Origin: Parietaria judaica
Lineage: Eukaryota; Streptophyta; Magnoliopsida; Rosales; Urticaceae
Reading direction: 5' to 3'
Length of the DNA stretch: 64,000 nucleotides
Assembly: GCA_954871525.1 (NCBI GenBank)
Contig: OX940860.1
Span: 53,990,724-54,054,723, forward strand
Shown piece by piece: positions 32,902 through 45,065 of this stretch (positions within the stretch are counted from its first letter, which is position 1; the number at the start of each line of letters is the position of its first letter). The notes beneath the pieces were generated by a model, which was given only the letters and a program-made list of their open reading frames with translations, was not told where the DNA came from and did not search any database. The position numbers and the translations under genes are program-made.

Positions 32902-33618
32902 TGTTGAAGTCGAAAATCGACATCTGCAGTCACAAAGTTACGGGGGTGTAATTCCGAGTTTAGATTACCTTAGAGCTCGGGTATTTCCGTTAAAACTAGA
33001 TCACGTTGAAAGAGATGAGTGTTCTAGAGAAAAACGAGTCGGGTTGTTTGTCGGGTGATTAAGCTTCGAAGAGAAACCATTTTCACGTGTGTATTGATGG
33101 TGCAAAAATGTGCGATCATTTGTACATGGGCTTTAGCCCTCTATTTATACTTAGCTAAGATATTCAAATCAGTCCTCATAATTGGACTGATACAATTGCG
33201 TTTGATTCCCTCATAATGGTCATAATTGCATGGCTGTAATTATGGGCGTAATTGTCGCAGTCGATTGGCTGGAGCGTCGCTTGCGCCACGCTGATTACCT
33301 TGATTCGTCCTTCGGTCTTCGCCTACGTAACTATTATCCTTGTCGATGATGATGCGCCTCGTCGCTGCTTTCCCCGTCGTCCTCGTGGTTTAGCAATGAT
33401 CTTCGTCGCTGAGGCATCATCGACGGTGATCATCGCAGTATGTTTTCCTTGTTGCTTAGGACCTTCGTCGCCTTGGTCCGAGATGATCTCATTTGACTTG
33501 ATTGACTGGGATTATGTGGGTATTGGGCCTTTGGCTAATGAGACCCAATTTATTAAACAACAGGGGTAGATTTCGTCGTAACGATGTAAATTGTCGTAGA
33601 CGAAATCGTACCTCAACA
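32902..33618. mobile_element. Solo LTR, about 717 bp
   Basis: The ends TGTTGA and TCAACA form the short inverted repeat of an LTR. Flanking pentamers AGTAT (32897-32901) and ATTAT (33619-33623) match at 4 of 5, fitting an aged target duplication. It contains a TATA-like CTATTTATA near 33141 and no ORF. No internal region or partner LTR occurs in the window, so it is best explained by LTR-LTR recombination. It lies about 250 bp upstream of the cyclophilin leader. Confidence 0.7.
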
Positions 33619-33623
33619 ATTAT

Positions 33624-34099
33624 TAATTTAATATGGATAATTGATTTTAAAATTAATATTATTAAATTATTTAAGTTAAACGTGTTAAAATACATTAATT
33701 TAATATTTATTATATTAAAATCAATTAGAGAAAAAGAAACAAAGAAAAATTGTTGATAAATAAAGCGAAAGTAAATTTAAATGTTTTCTTCAAACATGAT
33801 TAATAAATAAGACATGTCTATATATATATTAAAATAAAAACGATTAAGACACGACTACAACACGATAGGGGACACAAATTGTCACCGTTGATGTCACTCT
33901 AATTACTCATTTTGTATACTACTCTATGTATTAATTTATGTATATTGTTAGTATTTATCAAAAGTAATGCATTGTTTTTAAAATATAAAAGATGAAAAAA
34001 ATATCATCTTGTGCAAAAGACTATTTGTCTTCTTCTATATTTTGTGGGATTTGTATTTTATATTAGTCTCGTAAGTCGTTAGGTAAAAACAAATTAATA
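33624..34099. other. AT-rich intergenic DNA
   Basis: No ORF, repeat border or RNA gene recognised. The SIRE element is inserted at its right edge. Confidence 0.7.
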
Positions 34100-34104
34100 T
34101 ATTT

Positions 34105-34811
34105 TGTAAAGACGTATTTTCGCGTTGCACAGATAATATGACGTTATAATCATGAACGATAGGAATAAAGATAGTGCGGAAAAGTAAAGGAACACCAATA
34201 CTTTTTGGTAACGCAATTCGGACTTCCTGTCACTACTTCTACGGGGCACTCACCCAGATTAATCAACCAAGAGATTACAGATGAAGATTACAATCAGTAA
34301 TACAAACAGGATACAAAGCATAAATAGGAAACTCTCCCTTGTTGTCACGACAACAGCTTTGACATCCGAAGTAATCTCTTGATGAACTTGCAAGATCCCC
34401 TTGCAACAACCAGCTACGAACGTCCCGTCCTCCTTCACTTCACTCGTGAATTGCTGATCGACTTCTCCCGAAGATTCTAGAGAATATCTCTGTAAGTGCT
34501 AACGAAATGGGACCTCATTAGCCGGGACATATAGGAGCTGCTCGTTAATTCCTCTTCATCAATCAGCTCCTGAAATCTCTCACATGATACGAATAGCCAC
34601 GCAAATTTCTTCAATCATTCCAGAGTGATATTCTTCATTAACATCGGACAGATAACGACTCAATCACTCCTTGATTTAGAATCCATCTGATGACTTTCCT
34701 GAAATAACTTAGTAGCTGTCATGACATCAAGGATGTCGATACTTTCCATAAATAGACAAAACCAAATCATGAAATAATGAATACTCAATAATCGCAAATC
34801 ATGATTCAACA
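34105..34811 (-). repeat. 3' LTR of the SIRE element
   Basis: A 707-bp LTR followed by the polypurine tract (34812-34825, purine-rich on the minus strand). Confidence 0.95.
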
Positions 34812-35189
34812 AACTCCCCCTTTGGCAATTTATGGCACAGCTGATTTCAGAAAGTCGCAGAGATCTTCAGACACGGAACATGCAAGGCAGTAGGCAGGAT
34901 GACATATGTTGTCATGGCAGCGGAGGCAACATCAGACTTTGAGCACTTGTAGACCTGCAAGAAATGTTAGTGTACCTGAAGATTTCCTTAAAGCATTTCA
35001 ACCACAATCGTGCAACAAACAAACATTCATCCAAACAAACACACAAGCAGTCAAAACATTCAAACAAACAAGTTCTAGTGATGCATGAGTTTTAAACTGA
35101 ATAAAAATAAAGGGCTAAAATTGTTTGCACGACTGTGATTTCTCCCCCTTGGGCCAGGAAATGCCAAAGGGGAACCGACTCAAACTGGT

Positions 35190-37884
35190 TCAGGATGAGC
35201 GGGAAGTGGAGGACTCAGCGATGTAGTCGTCGTCGTCTGTAGCAGTAGTGATTTTCTTCTCGATGGTAGGGGGTGTTTCTTCTTCAGAGGATGATGCATC
35301 ATCATCGGTAGAGCTTTCTTCGTCGTCTTCCTTGTCGTCTTCGTCGTCGTCGTTCTGGGCATCTTCTTCGACAGTCTCCTTGTCGTCATTGTTGTCGTCC
35401 TCATGAGTGTCTTCCATGGTAGCATCGGCGGTCTCATTATCAACTCCGGAGGTGTGATCTGCAGGCATAGAGGAAGAAGTAGGAATGTCTTTAGGGTCGA
35501 CTGTGGCTGGGGTCCATGCACGGGCTGGAGAGTCGGAGTCTGAGTTGTCGATCTCCGGGATCTTGGCCGGTGTGTGACCTTCAGCCGAGGCTTGAGCCGT
35601 CTTGACCCACTTCTTAAGATGCTCTACTTCACTGGCGAGAGCGAGATGAATTGCAAGGTTCTGCTCCAAGGTTTTGCTGATGCGATCCAAGATGGAGAGA
35701 AACAGATAACCGCCTTCAATTCCTTCTGCAGAGATGGCTGGTGTCGCGCCAGCAGGGGTGACAGTGGTGACACGTTTGACCAGATCACAGTTTTCGCCTT
35801 TGAAACTGGTCTTGTTTATCCGAATGGGATCGGCGTTGATGGACATCTCCTCCTTGTTTTTTATCCCGGGATTTTGGGTCCTCAGAATGGTTGTGATGAG
35901 GCATGGATATGGTAGATTTGTGGATGTGACATTGGACTCACTGAACCTCATAATGTTGTCGTAGATGATTTGTCCAAGGTCAATTGGCATTTTGGAGATG
36001 AGGGCAAAGAGGAGCTTACCACAATCCATGGTGATAGTGTTTGAGTTCGTGGAGGGTAGAATGTTGCCCTGAACCAGCTTCCAGAGAATGTAATGGAGGG
36101 CTGTTAACTTGGAAGCCCTGAAGTTGACTGCATTGGTTGGCCACTTGAGTTTGTCATTCTTGGAGAGAGCACGCAGTATGAGCTGAGGGTCTTGCAGAGA
36201 GGGGTCGCCTAGTGTGATGACATCAGCTAGAGACTTCCCAGCCGATAGCTGCATTGATGACGGCGGGAGAAAACTCGTACATTCTGCCACGAACATAGAC
36301 TCTGGAGAACCATTTGGAGGTTGGCTCACTGCAGCCCTTCATAAGGTTGGCATAGAAGTCATACACCACAGCAGTAAGATGGTGCGTAAGAGAGGTGGCA
36401 ACCTTCATTAACCCAAGCTCTTGAAGAGTGTCAGGGACTGTAGTGTTCTTGAATTTTTCCAGGCTTATGATGCGCTCATTGGTGAGCTTGCGCTGTCTGT
36501 AGAAGTACATCCTTTTCTGAATAGAGCTGTCGTAGTATTCCAAGTGGATGGCATATGCTGGTACGGCACGAGAGACCTTCAAAGGAGCAGATTTCTTCTT
36601 TTTCTTTGCAGTGGCCTTAGGAACAGCAGTAGGGTCAGCATCCAATTTTCCTTTTCCTTTGGCTTCAGCAGTTGCTGCTGTTTTCTTGACCTTGGTCTTT
36701 TTGGAGGGCTTGGTCTTGAGGAGTTGTAGGTCAATATCAGCTTGGCGTTTGGATCTGGTGAGACGAGAGGCTTGAAGGGCAGAGTCATGTAGCTGAGGCT
36801 TTGATGCAGAGTCAGCAAGAAGACCCAAATTCTCCGAGTTGGAGGTAGGATGAGATCTTGACTTCGGCGAGGGGGTGGATGACTTCTGCAGAGTGTCAAC
36901 TGGAACAGCAGGGTGTGAAACATGTTGTTTGTCTGAAGAGCTGAGAGATGCAGAGAGTAGACTTTTATCAGCATCAATTGGAGCCTTCAGGGAGATGTCT
37001 GTTGTCGGGGCATCAGGAAGAACATCATGCGATGAGGATTCTTCAGAGACTGTTAAGGATGCAGGAGGCTTAGCTGAGGCTTCAAGAACATCGGTGGAGA
37101 CTGGGGTAGAGGTGGTCGGCTCAGTTTCAGGCTGCTTGGTTGAAGGCCATGTTGTTGTGACAGAGGGTATGGCAGGCAATATAGCATCAGAGACAGCTGT
37201 AGCAGATGAGGACTCGGTTGCAGATCTGTGTGAAGGTTCCTTGAGTTGAGCACTGCTTCCAGTAATTCCCACCATTTTTGAAATGGTCTCGGAGGCAAGG
37301 GTGGAGAAGACTGGCATGGTCATGGAGGTGGTGGCTGAGACACTGTTGTAGATTGATCGTAGGACAGCCTGAACAGTTGGATCATGAAGAACTAAGCGTT
37401 GTTGAGTGGTCAACTGAGAGGCCTGAATAGTGGCAACTATGTCCCCTGTCGTCTCAGTAGATTGGGATGATGGAGGAACCTGAGAGAGGGATGCATGCTA
37501 AAGCAATTAAAGTAATGCCTAAAATTTAACAGTAAAGTGTGTGCCTATGTGAGCCCTATATCATATAACCTAACCCGAAGCATAGGTTCGAAATAAAAAT
37601 TCCACAGACAAAATCAACCATGCAAACATCATAGACATATAGATCAGCCAAAGATACGGTAGAAAGGAAAAAAAATGAGAGACAATGGGTGAAGGATTTG
37701 GAAGAGCTGGTGAGATTGGGGGGTTAGGGTTCGTCATTGACTCGGCATTGAGTATGGCAGTGATCGGAACTGCAGCAATGGGTTCGCCTGACCCAGTAGC
37801 ATCTTCCTTCGACTTCTTAGATTTCTTCGTCTTCGTCAGCGCCGGTTCGTGGGAGGTACTTTTTCCGGTTCTTGTCTTCGCCAT
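35190..37884 (-). pseudogene. SIRE env-position ORF with the putative plant transposon protein domain, frameshifted
   Basis: The likely start ATG is at 37882-37884 (MAKTRTGKSTSHEPALTKTK), a basic, histone-tail-like N terminus with no signal peptide. A plausible acceptor CTCTCAG precedes 37479, so the first exon (to about 37690) may be spliced to 36223-37479. That part is Ser/Thr/Pro-rich with KKTKVKKTAATAEAKGKGK. The conserved domain starts with RVYVRGRMYEFSPAVINAAIG and then shifts frame near 36240. It continues in 35190-36329 (ILPSTNSNTITMDCGKLLFA; LPYPCLITTILRTQNPGI) and ends with an Asp/Glu-rich tail. The same domain type occurs in the Athila third ORF. Function unknown; broken here. Confidence 0.75.
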
Positions 37885-38281
37885 TTGAGAGGGTCGATGA
37901 GCGAAGAGAGAGAGAGAGATGAGGAAGGAGAGGGATGAGAGAAGCAAAGAGAGAAAGAAAGAGAGAGAAGAAGACGTGTAGGAGTAGTTAAGACACGATC
38001 TCCGATAAAAGAGGGAAAAAGATGGAAAGTGGGAGTAAATGGGAAGGATTTGAAACAATATTTGAAAATGATTTTAACTTCCAATTTTAAGAAATCAAAG
38101 CATTAAAACAGAATCCCACGATTTTTGAAAGAAAAAAAAATTACCCTTTTTATATATATATATATTTTTATTATTATTATTTTTATTTTTAGGAAGAATA
38201 AAAAAAATTTAGAAACACGCAAGCACACAAACACACAAACACACAAAGAAAACAAAATAAAATAAAAAATAAGAAAGGATA

Positions 38282-38725
38282 TTAGATTCGGCAAATGCCT
38301 ATCTTGCGTCGAAGATCTTCAAAACGAGACGCATCCAGTGGTTTGGTATAGATGTCGGCAAGATTCTCTGTTGTTGTGACATGGTCCATGACAACAGTCT
38401 TTTTCTCCACCAGCTCCCGAATAAAATGATGCATGATATCTATGTGCTTGGTCCTTGAGTGTTGGACAAGATTTTTGGAGATGTTTATGGCACTTTGATT
38501 GTCACAGAGGAGCTTTAGACTTTGTTGATGCACGCCATAGTCACTGAGCATTTGTTGCATCCATAATAATTGTGTGCAGCAACTAGAGGAAGCAATATAT
38601 TCTGATTCGGCAGTGGCGAGAGCGATAGAGTTTTGCTTCTTGCTGAACCAGGATACCTCCAATGAAGAAACATCCTCCGGTGGTACTTTTTCTATCGTCA
38701 GCATCTCCAGCCCAATCGGCATCAC
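38282..38725 (-). pseudogene. SIRE pol fragment: RNase H end
   Basis: A 147-residue frame with SIALATAESEYIASSSCC, LLCDNQSAINISKN, QHSRTKHIDIMHHFIRELVE and NLADIYTKPLD, the Copia RNase H C terminus in SIRE-specific wording. It is in a different frame from the preceding RT fragment, so one indel near 38650-38690 separates them. Confidence 0.88.
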
Positions 38726-39314
38726 TGTAACCTGTCAAACACAGAGGAGAACCAAGAGAATACCATAGACCATAATCAATTGTGCTAGAAACATACCTGA
38801 TGATTCTTTTAGCAGCAGTGAGATGTAATTCTTTGGGATTAGCTTGATATCGTGCACACACACCTACACTTTGACATATATCTGGTCTACTAGCAGTAAG
38901 ATATAATAGGCTGCCAATAATACTACGACAAAGTTTTGGGTCAACAGAGACACCATCCTGATCTTTGAATTTTTTTTCTGGTGTGGATATTGGTGTCCTG
39001 ACAACACGTGACTCAGAGAGTCCAATTTTTTTGACAATGTTTTTAGCATATTTAGATTGAGAGATAAAAAGACCATTGTCAGTCTGAGAAACCTGTAAAC
39101 CAAGAAACATGGAGAGTTCTCCAACCATAATCATTTCAAATTCGCGTTCCATCATTGAAACAAACTCTTTCACTAATGCACCTAAAGTAGATCCAAAGAC
39201 AATATCGTCAACATAAATCTGTGCAATGATAGTTCCAATTACATTCACATTGGAAGGACATTCCACAAGATCCCAAACATTGTTCCGTTGAAACTGATTG
39301 ATCTCCTCTTGCAT
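38583..39314 (-). pseudogene. SIRE pol fragment: internally deleted reverse transcriptase and start of RNase H
   Basis: The frame opens with MQEEINQFQRNNVWDLVECP and jumps from NVIGT directly to IIAQIYVDDIVFGST near 39225-39245. Copia RTs have about 150 residues between these motifs, including the first catalytic aspartate, so that segment is deleted. The thumb/connection (SQSKYAKNIVKKIG) and DADWAGDADDRKSTTGG of RNase H follow before the frame breaks. It cannot encode an active RT. Confidence 0.9.
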
Positions 39315-39335
39315 GGCATTTATCCAAAACTCATC

Positions 39336-39842
39336 TTACAAGGCTGACTTGATATTGGTAGGTTCTAGTTGTGAGGTAAAACAGCTTAGTCCAACAAGTT
39401 TCTTGTAGTCAGGTTGATGAACTGTACGTTTACTCCGTTCGGAGTTGACAGAACCAATGACTTGAGTGATTGGATGATTCTTTGCAACAATGGAGGAAGG
39501 AAAAATTTCGTCGGGTATGTCTGTTGGTGCGTCTTCAGGTGTCACAACAGAAGTTGTATTGTCAGGAGAGCTTGATGATGCTTCAGTAGATGTCTTTGAT
39601 GATTTTTCTATGGAAGATTCTCTATGCATGGTGATTAGATCCTCTAGAGATCTTGGAAGATCAGATGTGATATCTGCTTTCGCGGCAGGAGGCTCATCAT
39701 CAATGACAACATTGACAGATTCCATGATCACTTTGTTTCTTTTGTTGTAGACCCGATAGGCATGACTTGTAGCAGAGTATCCAAGAAAAATCCCTTCATC
39801 ACTCTTTGGAGCAAACTTTGAGGTATGCGACCTGTCATTCAA
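39336..39842 (-). pseudogene. SIRE integrase C-terminal segment and linker
   Basis: A 168-residue open stretch in the same frame as the gag-integrase part, bounded by in-frame TAG (39900-39902) and TAA (39336-39338). It contains FAPKSDEGIFLGYSATSHAY, the conserved C-terminal integrase motif of Copia elements, and then a Ser/Thr-rich linker to RT. Confidence 0.88.
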
Positions 39843-39899
39843 AACAAAGCACCGACTTCCAAAAATATGAAAATATGAGACATTTGGTTTCTTACCTCG

Positions 39900-42299
39900 C
39901 TAAATCTCATAAGGAGTTTTATTTGTTTTGGGGCGGAAGTACACTCGATTGATGATGTGACACGCTGTGTTCACTGCTTTTGCCCACCACTTTGGATTCA
40001 GCTCCTTAGAATTTAGCATCACTCTGGCCATTTCTTGAAGAGTCCTATTTTTTCGTTCCACGACTCCATTTTGTTGAGGGGTTATTGGAGCAGAGAACTC
40101 ATGAGAGATTCCATTTGCATTGCAGTATTCTGCAAACATTGAGTTTTCAAATTCTTTCCCGTGATCGCTTCGAATGCGGACAATTTTTCCAATAGAGATT
40201 CCTTTTTTATTTTGAACTTGTGAGCACAAGTTTATGAAATTCTCGAAAGTTTCACTTTTGTCCTGCAAGAATTTAACCCACGTGAATCTAGAAAAATCAT
40301 CAACACATACAAGAATATACCTCTTTTCTCCTGAGCTGATGACTGCTGTCGGACCAATGAGGTCGATATGAAGGAGTTCAAGAACTCTGGCAGTGACAAT
40401 GGAGCTGACAGCTTTGTGACTATTCTTTTTCTGTTTTTCAAGTTGGCAGGGTCCACACACACCGTTGTGAGATTTTCGAAGAGTAGGAAGTCCTATGACA
40501 CCTTGGTTGTGAGATATGTTCAACAAGTGGCGATCGTTGATATGACCTAACTTTTCATGCCAGAGATCCCACGTAGCGTCAGAGGTTCTGAAACAAATAT
40601 CATTTTTTACAAGAAGATAACAATTGTCTACAGATCTCTCTCCTGCCATGACATAGGTTAGGTCATCACTGAAAACAAAGCATTTAGTGCGAGTGAATAA
40701 GACATTATGTTCAGTGTCACAAATCTGGCTAATGCTGATCAGGTTGGCTTTTAGATTTTCAACGAGCAAAACACCCGTCAACTTTGGATAGCCAGGAAGC
40801 ATCATATCTCCCACTCCAATTACATCGCTTCTTCGACCATCACCAAAAAAGACTTTGCCACAAAACCTGGTAATGTTAATCAAATATTCTCGATGTCCAA
40901 TTATATGACGAGAACATCCACTGTCAAAATACCAAGCTTTTTCAGCGGTAGAGTGAAGAGATGTATATGCAACGAAACAGTTGAAATCATGAACATTTGG
41001 TTTGGGTATCCATTCTCTTCTAAATTTTCCAGTATTAAAATTTTGGAAAGAGTCATCCTTAGTGATAAGGGTTATCTTTCTTCCATTAAAAATACTCTTA
41101 AACAGAATGTTGTACTGATCAATTTTGTGACCTGGAAAATGACAAAAGTCACATCGTGTCATGACACGAGACTTCACAAGGGAAACAAGTTGTTCAGTGC
41201 AATGAGTAAAAGTTGATTCAAGAGGTGGAATGGTTTTTAATACTGGATTTTGAGATTTGATAAAAAAAATTCTGGATACAAACCTTTTGTTACTAGAGCG
41301 AGGATGGAGCTTGTTCACCTGATTTGCAGAATTGTAATAAGGATCAAATTGTTGGACAACATAGGTGGGTCCCATTGTTGGTGTTTTCGGAAATGTTCTT
41401 TCCTTTTCTTCTTTGTAGCCTATACCACGAACATCTCCACTCCTTTTGGATTGATCAATGATTTCATCTAGCTTTACCTTTCCCGTGTTGAATTTTGAAA
41501 TGGAGTCTTCAAGACTTTGAATTTTCTTGTTCTTTTCTGACATCTTTCGAACAAGATTTCTGGAAACCAGATCCGAGGAGTGCAATTTGTTCGAGAGAGA
41601 TTCAATGGTCTTTTTGTATTCATCGACCTGCAGGGTTAGTATAGAATTTTCATCTAATATTTTAGAATTTTGATCATATACCTTAAGCCAATTCTTGTAC
41701 ATTTTATCGAACATTTCTTGAATATCTTCCTCAGAGGATGAGACCATGATTTCGTCGTCATATTCTGCTGTCATATATGCTGACGTACCAACACCCTCTT
41801 CTTCGTCAGAGGAGTAAGAAATGAGACGACTGGAGAAGGCAACAAAGTGGTTCACGAGTCCTCCTTCTTCATCATCATCATCATCTTCATTGTCTTCTTC
41901 AGAACTTTCTTGGTTGCCTGGAGCATGGTATGATTTGGACTTGTTTTTTTTCACAGTGTTGATGCACTCGTTTTGATAATGGCCAAAGCCTTCACATTCT
42001 CTGCATTGGACTCCTTTCGTGGATCTGGAAGATTCTTCAGATCTATTTTTATGAAATTTTGATGAACTCTGATTTGATGAAGATTTGAATCCTTCCCTTG
42101 AAAAGTTTTTCTTTGTATTGAACTTCTTTAGTACCCTGCCAAAATTTTTGGTTAGTAAAAAAGCAAGGTCATCAACATTATTTTCAGAGTTACCTGAATC
42201 TCCAGTGGATGAGCGAAATGCTAGACTCTTCTCTCGCTTAATCTCGAGATGATTCAGTTCAAATGTCTTCAAGATCCCCATTAGTTCTGCCATGGACAT
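39900..42299 (-). pseudogene. SIRE gag C-terminus, protease and integrase
   Basis: A 799-residue stretch open between in-frame stops. It has the zinc knuckle CRECEGFGHYQNEC, an acidic spacer, a coiled-coil-like region (LTLQVDEYKKTIESLSNKL) and protease AWYFDSGCSRHIIG. The GAG-pre-integrase follows (WHEKLGHINDRHLLNIS, CGPCQLEKQ), then integrase catalytic motifs LLHIDLIGP, CVDDFSRFTW, IRSDHGKEFEN and TPQQNGVVERKNRTLQEMAR. The gag N-terminus lies in the same frame upstream. Confidence 0.92.
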
Positions 42300-42302
42300 G
42301 GA

Positions 42303-42881
42303 TTAAATCTTTTGGTTTTCTTCTATGGCTGAAATCTTAGGGAGGAAGTTTTTGGGAAGTGATCTGAGAGTTTTCCAAACTAGTTCAGCATCCGAGTATC
42401 CTTTTCCAAGACGAGAAGCTTGATTAGCCAGTTCTTGAAGACGAGCATTAAAGTCAGAGACAGATTCATTTTCCTCCATCTTTAGATTTTCAAATTGAGA
42501 GGCTAAATGTTGTCTCTTGGATGCTCTAACAGTGTCTGTTCCTTCATGAAAGAGTTGAAGACATTCCCAAGCCTGTTTGGCAGTAGTGCAGGTGGCCATC
42601 TGGTTGAATTACCTTTCATCAATTGCAGAGACAATGGCATTGAGAGCTCTAGAATTTGCAAGAGTAGCTTCCTTTTCGGCAGCATCCCAACTCGTAAGGG
42701 GCTTTGTTGACGCGACACCATTACCGACAGTGACAGGATGCGTCCAGCCTTCAACGATGCTTGGCCACGCATTGACATCGATGGATTGAATGTAGATGAT
42801 CATTCTAGCTTTCCAGTAGGAGTAGTTTGAACCATCCAGTATAGGAGGCCTTATAATTCCAGCAAATTCTCTAGATCCCAT
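42303..42881 (-). pseudogene. SIRE gag N-terminal part with two stop codons
   Basis: It begins at the ATG at 42881 (MGSREFAGIIRPPILDGSNY), about 70 bp inside the PBS, as expected for SIRE gag. The same frame continues through AKQAWECLQLFHEGTDTVRA and FNARLQELANQASRLG. It is broken by TAA at 42609-42611 and TAA at 42303-42305, and then continues in the 39900-42299 fragment. Confidence 0.88.
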
Positions 42882-42962
42882 TTTAGAAAATCGCCAAGCA
42901 GATCTTTTTACGCTTTCTCTGAAACCAAAGCAAACGTTAAGCGTACCTGCTCTGATACCAAT

Positions 42963-43669
42963 TGTAAAGACATATTTTCGCGTTGCACATATAATATGAC
43001 GTTATAATCGTGAACGATAGGAATAAAGAGAGTGTGGAAAAGTAAAGGAACACCAATACTTTTTGGTAACGCAGTTCGGACTTCCTGTCACTACTTCTGC
43101 GGGGCACTTACCCAAATTAATCAACCAAGTGATTACAGATGAAGATTACAATCAGTAATACAAACAGGATACAAAGCATGAATAGGAAACTCCCCCTTGT
43201 TGTCACGACAACAGCTTTGATGTCCAAAGTAATATCTTGATGAACTTGCAAGATCCCCTTGCAACAACCAGCTACGAACGTCCCGTCCTTCTTCACTTCA
43301 CTCGTGAATTGCTGATCGACTTCTCCCGAAGATTCTAGAGAATATCTCTGTAAGTGCTAACGAAATGGGACCTCATTAGCTGGGACATATAGGAGCTGCT
43401 CGTTAATTCATCTTCATCAATCAGCTCCTGAAATCTCTCACATGATACGAATAGCCACACAAATCTCTTCAATCATTCCAGCGTGATATTCTTCATTAAC
43501 ATCGGACAGATAACGACTCAATCACTCCTTGATTGAGAATCCATCTGATGACTTTCCTGAAATAACTTAGTAGCTGTCATGACATCAAGGATGTCGATAC
43601 TTTCCATAAATAGACAAAACCAAATCATGAAATAATGAATACTCAATAATCGCAAATCATGATTCAACA
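42963..43669 (-). repeat. 5' LTR of the SIRE element with adjacent PBS
   Basis: A 707-bp LTR with the primer-binding site at 42949-42960 on its left. About 23 differences from the other LTR by eye. Confidence 0.95.
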
Positions 43670-43674
43670 TATTT

Positions 43675-44280
43675 TTTTAACATTTTTAATCAAATAAGTG
43701 ATATAGATATTATGTAAACTTTTTTTTTTAGAACCAAGAATAGTTAACGAATAGGTACGGAATCGAAGTTATACAGAAATATATCATATACATAAAGGGA
43801 TCCCTTTAACAAAAGGAAAGTCTCATTTCAACAAGCAGACAAACAATTAGGCTTAAGTGATCCTCCATCGCAAGATGAATATGCAACGGGTCTGGAAGTA
43901 TGGGAAGCAACACGCCTGGTGAAGAGTTCATTGTTTGCTTTCTATCGCCTAAATTCATCTCTGGAGCATGTTCCGGCCGCGGGGGAATCTGAGCTAGGAC
44001 CGATGGGACGAGGTTGGGAATGCAGACAACGAGCTACGAGCCGGAAGGAGCCTCTGAGTCGAGGGGCTACTGCTAGCGACCATAGAGCTTGAAAATGAAT
44101 CCAATAATGTAAATTGTAAACCAATCATCACATACCTCCGAATCAGATTGTGGAACTGTAAAAGTCAATACCATAGTATAACTAGACGACAAAACTTAGG
44201 CCAAAACATCTCCCAAAACTCTACTGTACATGCATATCCTACTTTTTTTTTTTTTTTTTTACACTTGTACAAAAGGCAAC
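43675..44280. other. Intergenic DNA
   Basis: AT-rich with a GC-richer patch near 43960-44090 and a poly-T run near 44244-44260. No ORF or RNA gene that I can support. Confidence 0.6.
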
Positions 44281-44289
44281 ATGTTATGT

Positions 44290-45065
44290 GCATTTTTTGA
44301 ATTATCTAAAAATTGGGCCTCATTAGCGAAAGTCAAAACTCACTAACTAAGTCAAAGATCAAAGGCCTAAGACCCAACGCATTTGGCGAGGCCCGGAGCC
44401 CTGAAGACCAAGAAGACAAAGCCCTTGACCAAAAAGTCTGTCATCATAAAAGACAATCCTTGCAAGGTGCCCCGACGAGCCTCCTCGCCCTGACGAGCCT
44501 CCACGCCCTGGCGAGCCCCTTTGCCCTGGTGAACCCCCCCTGGCCAATAGCATTGACAAAGGGATAAATCACAATAATTGTTCACGACGAGGAGATCCGA
44601 GCTTACGAAAGTCATCGGGAAGTCCTCTAGATTCCCCCGGACTCAACATACAAGCTCGCAGACACCCGGAAGACACTGCGGACGAGCTACGAAGCAACCA
44701 ACGAGCCCCACGCCACGACAAGAAGCCGCGGCAAGGTCCCCTTGGCATGGCCCTAGGCGCATTCTCCATGGGCAGTTAATGGAGAATATTATTCATTAAT
44801 TCCCTTGAAAAGGAAAAGTGGTTACCCCATTTACCTATAAATAGAGGCCCATTCCTCCTCGTTTGGGAGATTCTCACACAACTTTCTCCAGAGCCTCTCT
44901 CTCTTCTTTCTCTCTCTATTTTCCTATTTTTCCTATTTTTTATTTATTATTTAAACAATTCAATAAATAAAAGCCTACGTTGTCTTATTCTTCTATTTTC
45001 ATCAATATCATGCTCTACTCACATATCGCCATAGGCGGAACCACTCACAAGAGTGGTGTAGTTCC
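44290..45065 (+). repeat. LTR-like sequence (promoter and polyadenylation signals, GC-rich short repeats)
   Basis: A plant TATA motif (ACCTATAAATAG, near 44839) is followed by a C/T-rich leader and then an AATAAA-type signal (near 44964), which is the U3-R-U5 order. Upstream at about 44470-44540 are about four degenerate units of CCTGACGAGCCTCC. I could not define TG/CA ends or a target duplication, so this is a probable LTR fragment rather than a proven one. Confidence 0.4.

Larger units (their letters stand above)
34105..43669 (-). mobile_element. SIRE-type Copia retrotransposon with env-position ORF, decayed
   Basis: LTRs of 707 bp lie at 34105-34811 and 42963-43669 (TGTAAAGA...GATTCAACA). 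The target duplication TATTT is at 34100-34104 and 43670-43674. The PBS (42949-42960) is the complement of TGGTATCAGAGC (tRNA-Met). The polypurine tract is the complement of 34812-34825. By eye the LTRs differ at about 23 positions (about 3%), so it is clearly older than the other two elements. Long gag, RTKHID-type RNase H and an extra 3' ORF are SIRE/Maximus traits. Coding regions carry at least four in-frame stops, two frameshifts and an RT deletion. Confidence 0.96.
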
